Below, piece by piece: positions 1-5,378 of a stretch of DNA of 6,365 nucleotides. How positions within the stretch are numbered: position 1 is the stretch's first letter; every line of letters starts with the position of its first letter. Position numbers and translations under genes: made by a program. Below the pieces are notes generated by a model. The model was not told the DNA's origin and ran no database searches. It was given only the letters and a program-made list of their open reading frames with translations. This stretch comes from an uncultured Plesiomonas sp. (lineage in GTDB: Bacteria; Pseudomonadota; Gammaproteobacteria; Enterobacterales; CAMTGL01): positions 1 to 6,365 of the forward strand of contig CAMTGL010000127.1 of assembly GCA_947071955.1 (NCBI GenBank), in the 5' to 3' direction.

Positions 1-209
1 TAGACTTGTCTATTACTGCAGAGCTGAACATGCCGCTCTATGACAACACATGGGGCTACGATGGCCAACTGGGTCTGGCATGGAGTGCCGGCGCACTGAA
101 CCTGAAAGCCGGTTATCAGTGGGCGAAGATGGATTTCAACGAAAATAACAATAATGCGAGCGACATGAATACCAACGGCTGGTACGGCGGGTTGTCGTTC
201 GGCTTCTAA
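1..209 (+). CDS. Outer-membrane beta-barrel protein, C-terminal fragment (5' end outside window)
   Basis: This is the last ~68 codons of a gene whose start lies before the window; the frame is open from base 1 and ends at TAA 207-209. The peptide alternates polar and hydrophobic/aromatic residues in strand-like blocks (QLGLAWSAG, LNLKAGYQW, WYGGLSFGF) separated by a polar Asn-rich loop (NENNNNASD). It ends in phenylalanine, the usual C-terminal signal read by the BAM machinery. This pattern indicates the last strands of an outer-membrane beta-barrel, with the Asn-rich stretch as a likely turn or surface loop. The family (porin, OmpX/Ail-like, omptin-like or other) cannot be decided from this fragment. 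A TTG at position 6 is internal and is not taken as a start. A terminator follows 30 bp downstream, so the gene is a separate transcription unit from cysJIH. Confidence 0.7.
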   Translation, partial: DLSITAELNMPLYDNTWGYDGQLGLAWSAGALNLKAGYQWAKMDFNENNNNASDMNTNGWYGGLSFGF

Positions 210-238
210 TTGATTCAATCTGTTCGATCATTTACCCC

Positions 239-271
239 AACGGGCACTGCGGTGCCCGTTCTTATTTCTTT
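239..271 (+). terminator. Intrinsic terminator after the outer-membrane protein gene
   Basis: A perfect 9-bp GC-rich stem (AACGGGCAC, 239-247, with GTGCCCGTT, 252-260) encloses a TGCG tetraloop. It is followed by the T-rich run CTTATTTCTTT. There is no A-tract on the left side, so it should work only for + strand transcripts. It separates the upstream gene from the cys promoter. Confidence 0.9.
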
Positions 272-357
272 CGGTTATTAAACATTGCTATCCATTCTTT
301 ATCTTGATTTAGAACTGTAGGTAATCTAGCCACATCTCTAGCATAAGGAATGTCGTG
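272..357 (+). promoter_or_regulatory. cysJIH promoter/leader region, probably CysB-dependent
   Basis: This AT-rich stretch lies between the upstream terminator and cysJ and is the only place for the operon promoter. Core elements are poor: the best pair is TTATCT (299-304) and TAATCT (322-327) with 17-bp spacing, each matching the sigma-70 consensus at about three of six positions. A weak core fits a promoter that needs an activator. In enteric bacteria cysJIH is activated by the LysR-type regulator CysB with N-acetylserine, whose sites are AT-rich and poorly conserved. I infer a CysB site around 272-310 but cannot point to one. The Shine-Dalgarno AAGGAA is at 345-350. Confidence 0.45.
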
Positions 358-2208
358 ATGATGAGTGCCAAGGATTTACTGGCGGCCTCTGTGCCAATCA
401 GTGCCGCGCAACTAAGCGGCTTACAGCAAACTCTGGGTGACCCCTCCGTACAGCAATTGGCATGGTTATCCGGCTATTTTTGGGCACTGAGCCATCAGAC
501 CAGCACAGCAACACTGGCCGCCCATCTTGGCAGCCAGACACCCGCTATCAGCGCGGCCACGCAGACTCCGGCACCCGTCATCACCCTGATTTCTGCCTCA
601 CAAACAGGCAATGCCAAACGGGTTGCAGAAGGCCTGCGCGATGCGCTGCAAACCGAAGGCTGGCAGGTGAACTACCTGAAAGCGGCTGATGTAAAATTAA
701 AAAGTCTGGCTCAAGTTCAAATCCTGATTGTCATTGCCGCCACCTATGGTGAAGGTGAGCCGCCGGAAGAGGCCGTTGAACTGCATAAATTCCTGTACGG
801 CAAAAAAGCGCCTGATCTCTCTGCCGCTCAGTTTGCCGTATTTGGCTTAGGAGACTCCTCCTACGAAAAGTTTTGTCAAACCGGTAAAGACTTTGACTCT
901 CGTCTTGCCGAGCTGGGTGCACAGCGCTTACTGGCACGGGTTGATGCGGATGTTGATTATCAGGCTGCCGTTGATCTTTGGTCTGCCGCATTAGTGGCTG
1001 AACTTGCCCCGCAGTTAGCGGTAGCATCTTCAATCATCTCCACCTCTGTGGCTGAAACAGCGCATGTACCCGTATCTCCTAACAAACAGCAGCACTACAG
1101 CAAAGATGCGCCCTGCACTGTGCAACTTGCTGCCCAGCAAAAAATTACCGGCCGTTTCTCTGAAAAAGACGTTCGCCACATTGAAATTGATCTGGCTGAG
1201 AGTGGCTTAACTTATCAGGCCGGTGATGCACTCGGTGTCTGGTTTAGCAATGATCCTCTGCTGGTGGATGAATTGCTCGGTTATGTCAGTTTACAGGGCA
1301 GTGAAACGGTCAGTGTTGATACCCATTTAGATTTATCACTGCGTGAAGCACTGATTCATCACTATGAGATCACCCAAAACGCCCCTTCAGTGGTTGACGC
1401 TTATGCCGGTTTTAGCGGTGCAGAGCACCTACAGATCTTAACGGGGGATAAAGCCGCACTGCGTCACTATGCCCAACAGCATTCACTGATTGCCATGCTG
1501 CAACAGGCCCCAAGCCCGCTAAGTGCTGAACAACTGCTTGGTATGTTGCGCCGTTTAACCCCACGCCTGTACTCCATTGCCTCAGCACAAGAAGAGGTGG
1601 GAGATGAAGTGCACCTGACCGTTGGCGTGGTGCGTTATGAAGAGAATGCACAAATTCGTAGCGGCGGAGCATCTGGTTTTCTAGCCGATCGGTTGCAAAC
1701 CGGTGATGCGCTGCGGGTGTTTGTTGAGCCCAATGATAACTTTCGCCTGCCCAATGATCCTGAAACACCGGTCGTGATGATTGGTCCGGGAACCGGCATT
1801 GCCCCGTTCCGTGCTTTTATGCAACAACGCGAAGCCTCTGGTGCGGAAGGGAAAAACTGGTTATTTTTTGGCAACCCACACTTTACCGATGACTTTTTGT
1901 ATCAGGTAGAGTGGCAAAAATGGGTTAAATCAGGATTAGTGACGCAGATATCGCTGGCATGGTCGCGCGATCAGGCGCACAAAGTGTATGTGCAGGATAA
2001 AATTCGTGAGCAGGGCGCACAGCTCTGGCAGTGGTTACAGCAGGGCGCACACCTGTATGTCTGTGGTGATGCCAATCACATGGCACACGATGTACAACGT
2101 GCCCTGCTTGAGGTTATCGCCCAGCATGGCCACTACTCTGCTGAACAGGCTGAAGAGTACCTTAGCGAGCTGCGCCAAACGAAACGCTATCAAAGGGATG
2201 TGTATTGA
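358..2208 (+). CDS. cysJ: Sulfite reductase [NADPH] flavoprotein alpha subunit CysJ
   Basis: CysJ passes electrons from NADPH through FAD and FMN to the CysI hemoprotein for six-electron reduction of sulfite to sulfide in the cytoplasm. The 616-aa product is slightly longer than the E. coli protein (599 aa). A variable ~70-residue N-terminus precedes a flavodoxin/FMN domain (about 73-220) with SASQTGNA, ATYGEGE and FGLGDSSY. A variable linker (about 220-250) leads to the FAD/connecting domain with RLYSIAS (~403) and GGASGFLADRL (~437). The NADP-binding domain has GPGTGIAPFR (~476), FFGNP, KVYVQDK and YVCGDA (~567), and the C-terminus ends in KRYQRDVY, as is typical. Three start codons stand in a row, GTG 355, ATG 358 and ATG 361; the AAGGA at 345-349 is best spaced for ATG 358. 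cysI starts on the last base of its stop codon, which suggests translational coupling. No domain is missing. Confidence 0.97.
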   Translation: MMSAKDLLAASVPISAAQLSGLQQTLGDPSVQQLAWLSGYFWALSHQTSTATLAAHLGSQTPAISAATQTPAPVITLISASQTGNAKRVAEGLRDALQTEGWQVNYLKAADVKLKSLAQVQILIVIAATYGEGEPPEEAVELHKFLYGKKAPDLSAAQFAVFGLGDSSYEKFCQTGKDFDSRLAELGAQRLLARVDADVDYQAAVDLWSAALVAELAPQLAVASSIISTSVAETAHVPVSPNKQQHYSKDAPCTVQLAAQQKITGRFSEKDVRHIEIDLAESGLTYQAGDALGVWFSNDPLLVDELLGYVSLQGSETVSVDTHLDLSLREALIHHYEITQNAPSVVDAYAGFSGAEHLQILTGDKAALRHYAQQHSLIAMLQQAPSPLSAEQLLGMLRRLTPRLYSIASAQEEVGDEVHLTVGVVRYEENAQIRSGGASGFLADRLQTGDALRVFVEPNDNFRLPNDPETPVVMIGPGTGIAPFRAFMQQREASGAEGKNWLFFGNPHFTDDFLYQVEWQKWVKSGLVTQISLAWSRDQAHKVYVQDKIREQGAQLWQWLQQGAHLYVCGDANHMAHDVQRALLEVIAQHGHYSAEQAEEYLSELRQTKRYQRDVY

Positions 2209-3893
2209 TGAGCCAGAAATTATCGGATAATGAGCGTATCAAAAGTCAGAGCAACTTTTTACGCGGCAACATTGCAGAAGAGATTAACGACGGCCTAACG
2301 GGGGGCTTTTCTGCCGACAGTATTCAACTGATTAAATTTCACGGCCTGTATCAACAAGATGATCGTGATATTCGTGCCGAGCGTGCCGAGCAAAAATTAG
2401 AGCCGCGTCACCACTTTTTGTTTCGTGCTCGTATCGCCGGAGGTGTGGTCTCACCTGCGCAGTGGTTAGCCATTGATCAGTATGCCAGTGATCTGACACT
2501 GTATGGCAGCATCCGCCTGACCACGCGGCAGACATTTCAGTATCACGGCATTCTCAAGCCTAACCTGAAATCGGTCTTTCAGGGGCTCGATAAAGTCGGG
2601 ATTGACTCTATTTTTACCGCCGGTGATGTTAACCGTAATGTGATGTGTACCTCTAACCCTGCAGAGTCGGTGTTGCATGCACAGGCATATGAGTATGCCA
2701 AAGCGCTCTCAGATCACTTTATGCCCAACGCCAAAGGCTATGCCGAAATCTGGCTGGACGAAGAAAAAGTAGCCGGCGGTGAGCAAGAGCCGATTTATGG
2801 CGCAACCTATCTGCCACGCAAGTTCAAAATGACCGTTGTGATCCCGCCACAAAATGATGTTGATTTGCATGCTAATGACCTGAACTTTGTTGCGATAGCA
2901 GAGCAAGGCCAGTTAGTGGGCTTTAACGTGCTAATTGGCGGTGGTTTGGGCATGACGCATGGCGATCAGGCTACTTTCCCGCGTACGGCGACTGAGTTTG
3001 GTTATATCGCAAAAGAAGATGCGATAAAAATTGCTGAAGCAGTGGTAACGACACAGCGTGATTTTGGTGACAGGAGTAACCGGCGCACCTCAAAAACTAA
3101 ATATACTTTAGAGCGTATTGGGGTTGATACCTTCAAAGCCGAAGTCGAGCGCCGTTCGGGTGTTACGTTTGCCCCGATCCGCCCGTATACCTTTACCGGC
3201 CGAGGTGACAGATTTGGCTGGGTAGAAGGCATTGACGGTAAATGGCATCTCACCTTATTTATTGAGAACGGGCGCATCATTGATACGGCTGATCAGACAC
3301 TGAAAACGGGCTTACGGGAAATCGCCCAACAGCATAGCGGTGATTTTCGCTTAACCGCCAACCAAAACTTGATCATTGCCGGTGTCCCGCTAGAGCAAAA
3401 AGCCCAGATTGAAAAGCTGGCGCGTCAGCATGGCTTGCTGACCGAGGGAGTCAGTGCCCTGCGGCAAAACTCCATGGCGTGTGTTTCACTGCCAACCTGC
3501 CCGCTGGCCATGGCCGAAGCGGAGCGTTATCTGCCCGGTTTGGTGACGGATGTTGAACAGTTATTGCAAAAGCATCAGTTGGCACATGAGCACCTGATTT
3601 TACGTGTAACAGGTTGTCCGAATGGGTGTGGCCGTGCCATGTTGGCAGAGATTGGGCTGGTTGGCAAAGCACTGGGCCGTTATAACCTGCATCTGGGCGG
3701 TAGCCTGACTGGTGAGCGTATTCCGCGGCTATATCGTGAAAACATCAGCGAAGCGGAGATCCTCAATGAGCTGGATCAGCTAATTGGCCGCTGGTCAGCC
3801 GAACGCCTTGATAATGAACCGTTTGGTGATTTTACCCTGCGTAGTGGCATTGTTCGTGCGGTGACTGATCCGGCACGTGATTTTTACCACTGA
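2208..3893 (+). CDS. cysI: Sulfite reductase [NADPH] hemoprotein beta subunit CysI
   Basis: CysI is the catalytic subunit of assimilatory sulfite reductase. It carries a siroheme coupled to a [4Fe-4S] cluster and reduces sulfite to sulfide with electrons from CysJ. The 561-aa product is close to the E. coli length (570). Two nitrite/sulfite-reductase repeats are visible. The first includes GSIRLTTRQTFQYHG (about 100-114), NVMCTSNP and the basic RKFKM patch (~204-208) that in the family contacts sulfite/siroheme, followed by GGGLGMTHG. The four cluster/siroheme cysteines are present in the pattern CVSLPTC (C425, C431) and CPNGC (C470, C474), equivalent to E. coli C434/440/479/483. The start is ATG 2208, preceded by AAAGGGA at 2192-2198; the TTG one codon earlier is ignored. 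The TGATG overlap with cysJ (one base) points to coupled translation and fits complex assembly. All expected catalytic residues I could check are intact. Confidence 0.97.
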   Translation: MSQKLSDNERIKSQSNFLRGNIAEEINDGLTGGFSADSIQLIKFHGLYQQDDRDIRAERAEQKLEPRHHFLFRARIAGGVVSPAQWLAIDQYASDLTLYGSIRLTTRQTFQYHGILKPNLKSVFQGLDKVGIDSIFTAGDVNRNVMCTSNPAESVLHAQAYEYAKALSDHFMPNAKGYAEIWLDEEKVAGGEQEPIYGATYLPRKFKMTVVIPPQNDVDLHANDLNFVAIAEQGQLVGFNVLIGGGLGMTHGDQATFPRTATEFGYIAKEDAIKIAEAVVTTQRDFGDRSNRRTSKTKYTLERIGVDTFKAEVERRSGVTFAPIRPYTFTGRGDRFGWVEGIDGKWHLTLFIENGRIIDTADQTLKTGLREIAQQHSGDFRLTANQNLIIAGVPLEQKAQIEKLARQHGLLTEGVSALRQNSMACVSLPTCPLAMAEAERYLPGLVTDVEQLLQKHQLAHEHLILRVTGCPNGCGRAMLAEIGLVGKALGRYNLHLGGSLTGERIPRLYRENISEAEILNELDQLIGRWSAERLDNEPFGDFTLRSGIVRAVTDPARDFYH

Positions 3894-3904
3894 GTCTGAC
3901 TACC

Positions 3905-3928
3905 GGATATCGCCTGTTGGCGGTATCC
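3905..3928 (+). other. Intercistronic stem-loop between cysI and cysH
   Basis: GGATATCGCC (3905-3914) pairs with GGCGGTATCC (3919-3928) around a TGTT loop, giving a 10-bp stem with one T-G wobble. It starts 11 bp after the cysI stop and ends three bases before the GAGG ribosome binding site of cysH (3932-3935). There is no T-tract beyond TTT, so full termination is unlikely. It could protect the cysJI mRNA from 3' exonucleases or damp cysH translation, which is inference from its position. Confidence 0.7.
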
Positions 3929-3940
3929 TTTGAGGTTATT

Positions 3941-4750
3941 ATGGTCTCTCTATCATCGGATTCCTTATTGTTGCCACGGGCAGCCATAGCGCTGCACGTA
4001 CCTGCGCTGGCAGAGCTATTGTTGTTGGATAAAGCAGCACAGCAACAACAATTAGCCCCGATTAACCAGTTGTTGCTGACTTTAACGGCTGAACAGCGGG
4101 TCGCGTGGGCATTAACTCAACTTCCGGCGCAGCATGTACTCTCATCAAGCTTTGGTATTCAGGCCGCCGTCTGCCTGCATTTACTCAGTGTTCAGCAACC
4201 GCAGATCCCCGTTATCCTGACCGATACCGGTTATCTATTTGCAGAAACCTACCGTTTTATTGATGAGCTGACCGAGCGTTTACAGCTTAATTTACACATT
4301 TTTCGTGCCGAGCACTCACCAGCGTGGCAAGAGGCGCGTTATGGCAGGTTGTGGGAGCAGGGGGTAGAGGGGATCACCCAATATAATCAGCTCAATAAAG
4401 TTGAGCCGATGCAGCGGGCATTACAAAGTTTAGGCGCGCAAACGTGGTTTTCTGGTTTACGCCATAGCCAGTCAGACAGTCGAGCTGCTCTGCCGATATT
4501 GGCGATACAACGTGGGGTATTTAAGTTTTTACCGATTGTTGATTGGAGTGACCGCCAGATTTACCAGTACCTTACCGAGCATCAACTGCCTTATCACCCC
4601 CTACGTGAACAGGGGTATTTATCGGTTGGCGATACCCATACTACCCAGAAATGGGAGCCGGGCATGAGTGAAGAGCAGACTCGCTTTTTTGGTTTGAAAC
4701 GCGAGTGTGGTTTGCATGAAGAGCCTGAGAATCAGGGGTCGGGTATCTAA
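3941..4750 (+). CDS. cysH: Phosphoadenosine phosphosulfate (PAPS) reductase CysH
   Basis: CysH reduces PAPS to sulfite and PAP using thioredoxin or glutaredoxin, the step before sulfite reductase in cysteine synthesis. The 269-aa product has the PAPS-reductase fold: LSSSFGIQAA (about 67-76), VILTDTGYLF (91-100), EQGVEGITQYNQLNKVEPM (139-157) and YLSVGDTHTTQKWEPGM (226-242). The catalytic cysteine is C256 in KRECGLHE. The paired cysteines that bind [4Fe-4S] in APS reductases are absent, so the PAPS-specific, cluster-free type is indicated. Start: ATG 3941 with GAGG at 3932-3935; an in-frame TTG at 3917 falls in the stem-loop and is rejected. It is about 25 residues longer than E. coli CysH, through a Leu/Gln-rich N-terminus (QQQQ at 34-37) and a short C-terminal tail. 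The pocket segment reads GLRHSQSDSR where E. coli has GLRREQSGSR. It is the last gene of the operon. Confidence 0.96.
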   Translation: MVSLSSDSLLLPRAAIALHVPALAELLLLDKAAQQQQLAPINQLLLTLTAEQRVAWALTQLPAQHVLSSSFGIQAAVCLHLLSVQQPQIPVILTDTGYLFAETYRFIDELTERLQLNLHIFRAEHSPAWQEARYGRLWEQGVEGITQYNQLNKVEPMQRALQSLGAQTWFSGLRHSQSDSRAALPILAIQRGVFKFLPIVDWSDRQIYQYLTEHQLPYHPLREQGYLSVGDTHTTQKWEPGMSEEQTRFFGLKRECGLHEEPENQGSGI

Positions 4751-4764
4751 TTAATGCAGAGTGG

Positions 4765-4779
4765 TTAATCGCAGATTAA
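4765..4779. repeat. Small palindrome just after cysH
   Basis: TTAATC (4765-4770) and GATTAA (4774-4779) form a perfect 6-bp inverted repeat around GCA, 14 bp after the cysH stop. It is AT-rich and has no T-tract, so it is not a terminator. It overlaps the first of the tandem 12-mers. It could be a protein-binding site or chance. Confidence 0.4.
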
Positions 4780-4811
4780 GCGTTATTTTAAGTGCTATTT
4801 TAAGCGTTACT
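4776..4811 (+). repeat. Three tandem 12-bp repeats (TTAAGYGYTAYT)
   Basis: Three head-to-tail 12-mers lie between cysH and its terminator: TTAAGCGTTATT (4776-4787), TTAAGTGCTATT (4788-4799) and TTAAGCGTTACT (4800-4811). Copies differ only by C/T changes at three positions. They are inside the predicted 3' untranslated region of the cys mRNA. No function is assigned. Confidence 0.8.
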
Positions 4812-4828
4812 GAATAGCCATATTCACA

Positions 4829-4861
4829 GGGAAAAGAGCGCACCGTGAGTGTGCTTTTTCC
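4829..4861 (+). terminator. Intrinsic terminator of the cysJIH operon
   Basis: GAGCGCAC (4836-4843) with preceding A-run (4832-4835) pairs with GTGTGCTTTTT (4849-4859) around a CGTGA loop. The stem is about 11 bp with two G-T wobbles, and GG/CC can extend it after a one-base bulge. The T-run forms the 3' side of the stem, and further T-tracts follow at 4871 onward. It lies 78 bp after the cysH stop, with no other terminator in between. Confidence 0.75.
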
Positions 4862-5160
4862 TCGTGGCTATTTTTTATATTTTTTTATTTACTGTGGATT
4901 TTTTCTATTCATACACTGGGTTTCTCTTTCTCTTTCTCTTTCTCTTTCTCTTTCTCTTTCTCTTTCTCTTTCTCTTTCCCTTTTATTCTGGTGCTCTGCT
5001 CTATTTTTCTTTCTTATTTTTATTCTCTATTTTTATTTTGTGTGTGGCGGGTTTACGTTTAATGAGTTTGTTTTTTATAGGGATGTTTATGTCTTGCACG
5101 GTTTAGTAGTAGAGATATGTTTGTCACTCTACAAAAATAGATTGCAGCCGATATAGCAAA
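4860..5160. other. T-rich, non-coding-looking island between the cys operon and the next gene
   Basis: About 300 bp downstream of the cys terminator are strikingly T-rich on the + strand, with runs of T broken by C or A and very few G before about 5040. The composition is unlike both neighbouring genes. Two long open frames cross it (from GTG 4845 and GTG 4849). They begin inside the terminator loop/stem, lack a ribosome binding site, and encode only Phe/Leu- or Ser/Leu-dominated peptides, so they are better explained by the lack of stop codons in pyrimidine-rich DNA. The first frame ends at 5156, the second at 5106. The island contains the hexanucleotide repeat listed separately. I see no RNA gene or convincing promoter in it. 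Confidence 0.6.
4921..4978 (+). repeat. Hexanucleotide simple-sequence repeat (TTTCTC) x ~9.7
   Basis: Nine perfect TTTCTC units (4921-4974) are followed by a partial tenth, TTTC (4975-4978). The uninterrupted pyrimidine run extends to 4984 (64 nt). The unit is mirror-symmetric: read backwards it gives the same repeat. It is therefore a polypurine-polypyrimidine mirror repeat of the type that can form intramolecular triplex DNA. Perfect units of this number suggest recent slippage and likely copy-number variation between strains. A 6-bp unit would not shift any reading frame. Confidence 0.97.
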
Positions 5161-5199
5161 CGGGCAGAGCAGTGATGTTAGTCGCTATCTTGCCAGATA

Positions 5200-5229
5200 T
5201 TGCGCTAAAAAGAGTAGTGAACATATATA
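5200..5229 (+). promoter_or_regulatory. Possible sigma-70 promoter for the structured leader and unknown gene
   Basis: TTGCGC (5200-5205) and TATATA (5224-5229) are 18 bp apart and would start transcription near 5236. Each hexamer matches the consensus at about four of six positions. A small inverted repeat, TATCT/AGATA (5186-5190/5195-5199), lies just upstream and could be an operator half-site pair. Some promoter is needed here because the cys terminator lies upstream, but this choice is tentative. Confidence 0.3.
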
Positions 5230-5277
5230 GCCAATGGCGATAAAAAAATCCCATATATGCTTTTTGATGATTGTATG

Positions 5278-5321
5278 CATATTGTTAACCTCCGCAATGT
5301 AGCCGCAAGGTTAACAATATG
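5278..5321 (+). repeat. Perfect 14-bp inverted repeat (leader hairpin or operator)
   Basis: CATATTGTTAACCT (5278-5291) and AGGTTAACAATATG (5308-5321) are exact reverse complements separated by 16 bp. As RNA they form a strong hairpin in the region before the last gene. As DNA they are two GTTAAC-containing half-sites 30 bp apart centre to centre. The intervening 16 nt plus the next base carry CCGCAA twice, at 5292-5297 and 5303-5308, 11 bp apart (about one helical turn). There is no T-tract after it, so it is not itself a terminator. Confidence 0.85.
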
Positions 5322-5338
5322 TTTAATTTATCAGTTTT

Positions 5339-5364
5339 GCAATCCTCTCCACGATTGCTTTTTT
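5339..5364 (+). terminator. Terminator-like hairpin directly before the ribosome binding site of the last gene
   Basis: GCAATC (5339-5344) pairs with GATTGC (5353-5358) around the loop CTCTCCAC, and six Ts follow at once (5359-5364). This is the form of an intrinsic terminator, though the stem is short. The T-run touches the AAGGAG at 5365-5370, so readthrough is required for expression of the downstream gene from any upstream promoter. The CTCC in the loop (5347-5350) is complementary to GGAG of the Shine-Dalgarno. It may be an attenuator, or the end of a small RNA. Confidence 0.55.
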
Positions 5365-5370
5365 AAGGAG
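5365..5370 (+). promoter_or_regulatory. Ribosome binding site deciding the start of the last gene
   Basis: A full AAGGAG lies eight bases before ATG 5379. An in-frame GTG at 5370 overlaps the last G of this motif and so cannot be the start that it serves. This supports ATG 5379. Confidence 0.8.
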
Positions 5371-5378
5371 TGCAGGGA

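Noticed and set aside
462..689. Plus-strand frames overlapping cysJ in another frame (462-689, 1988-2230)
   Set aside because: Out-of-frame shadows of the flavoprotein gene.
731..1874. Minus-strand open frames inside cysJ (731-1033, 1412-1768, 1635-1874)
   Set aside because: They are antisense shadows of an intact, well-conserved gene and show no recognisable domains.
2332..3672. Minus-strand open frames inside cysI
   Set aside because: They are antisense to the conserved CysI coding sequence, with no family resemblance and no start signals of note.
3917..3940. TTG 3917 as a longer cysH start
   Set aside because: It lies in the intercistronic stem-loop; ATG 3941 has its own GAGG five bases upstream.
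4921..4984. CRISPR-like array
   Set aside because: Units are contiguous 6-mers with no spacers, so this is a simple-sequence repeat.
4849..5106. 85-aa open frame with Phe-Leu repeats
   Set aside because: It starts with GTG in the terminator stem, has no ribosome binding site, and is a frame shadow of the same T-rich region.
4845..5156. 103-aa open frame with Ser-Leu repeats
   Set aside because: It begins inside the loop of the cys terminator, has no ribosome binding site, and its composition follows from the pyrimidine-rich DNA. Kept only as a finding about the island.
5222..5259. CATATAT/ATATATG inverted pair as a terminator or operator
   Set aside because: The arms are low-complexity AT alternation separated by 24 bp, easily produced by chance.
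5370..5378. GTG 5370 as start of the unknown gene
   Set aside because: It overlaps the AAGGAG motif; ATG 5379 has correct spacing from it.
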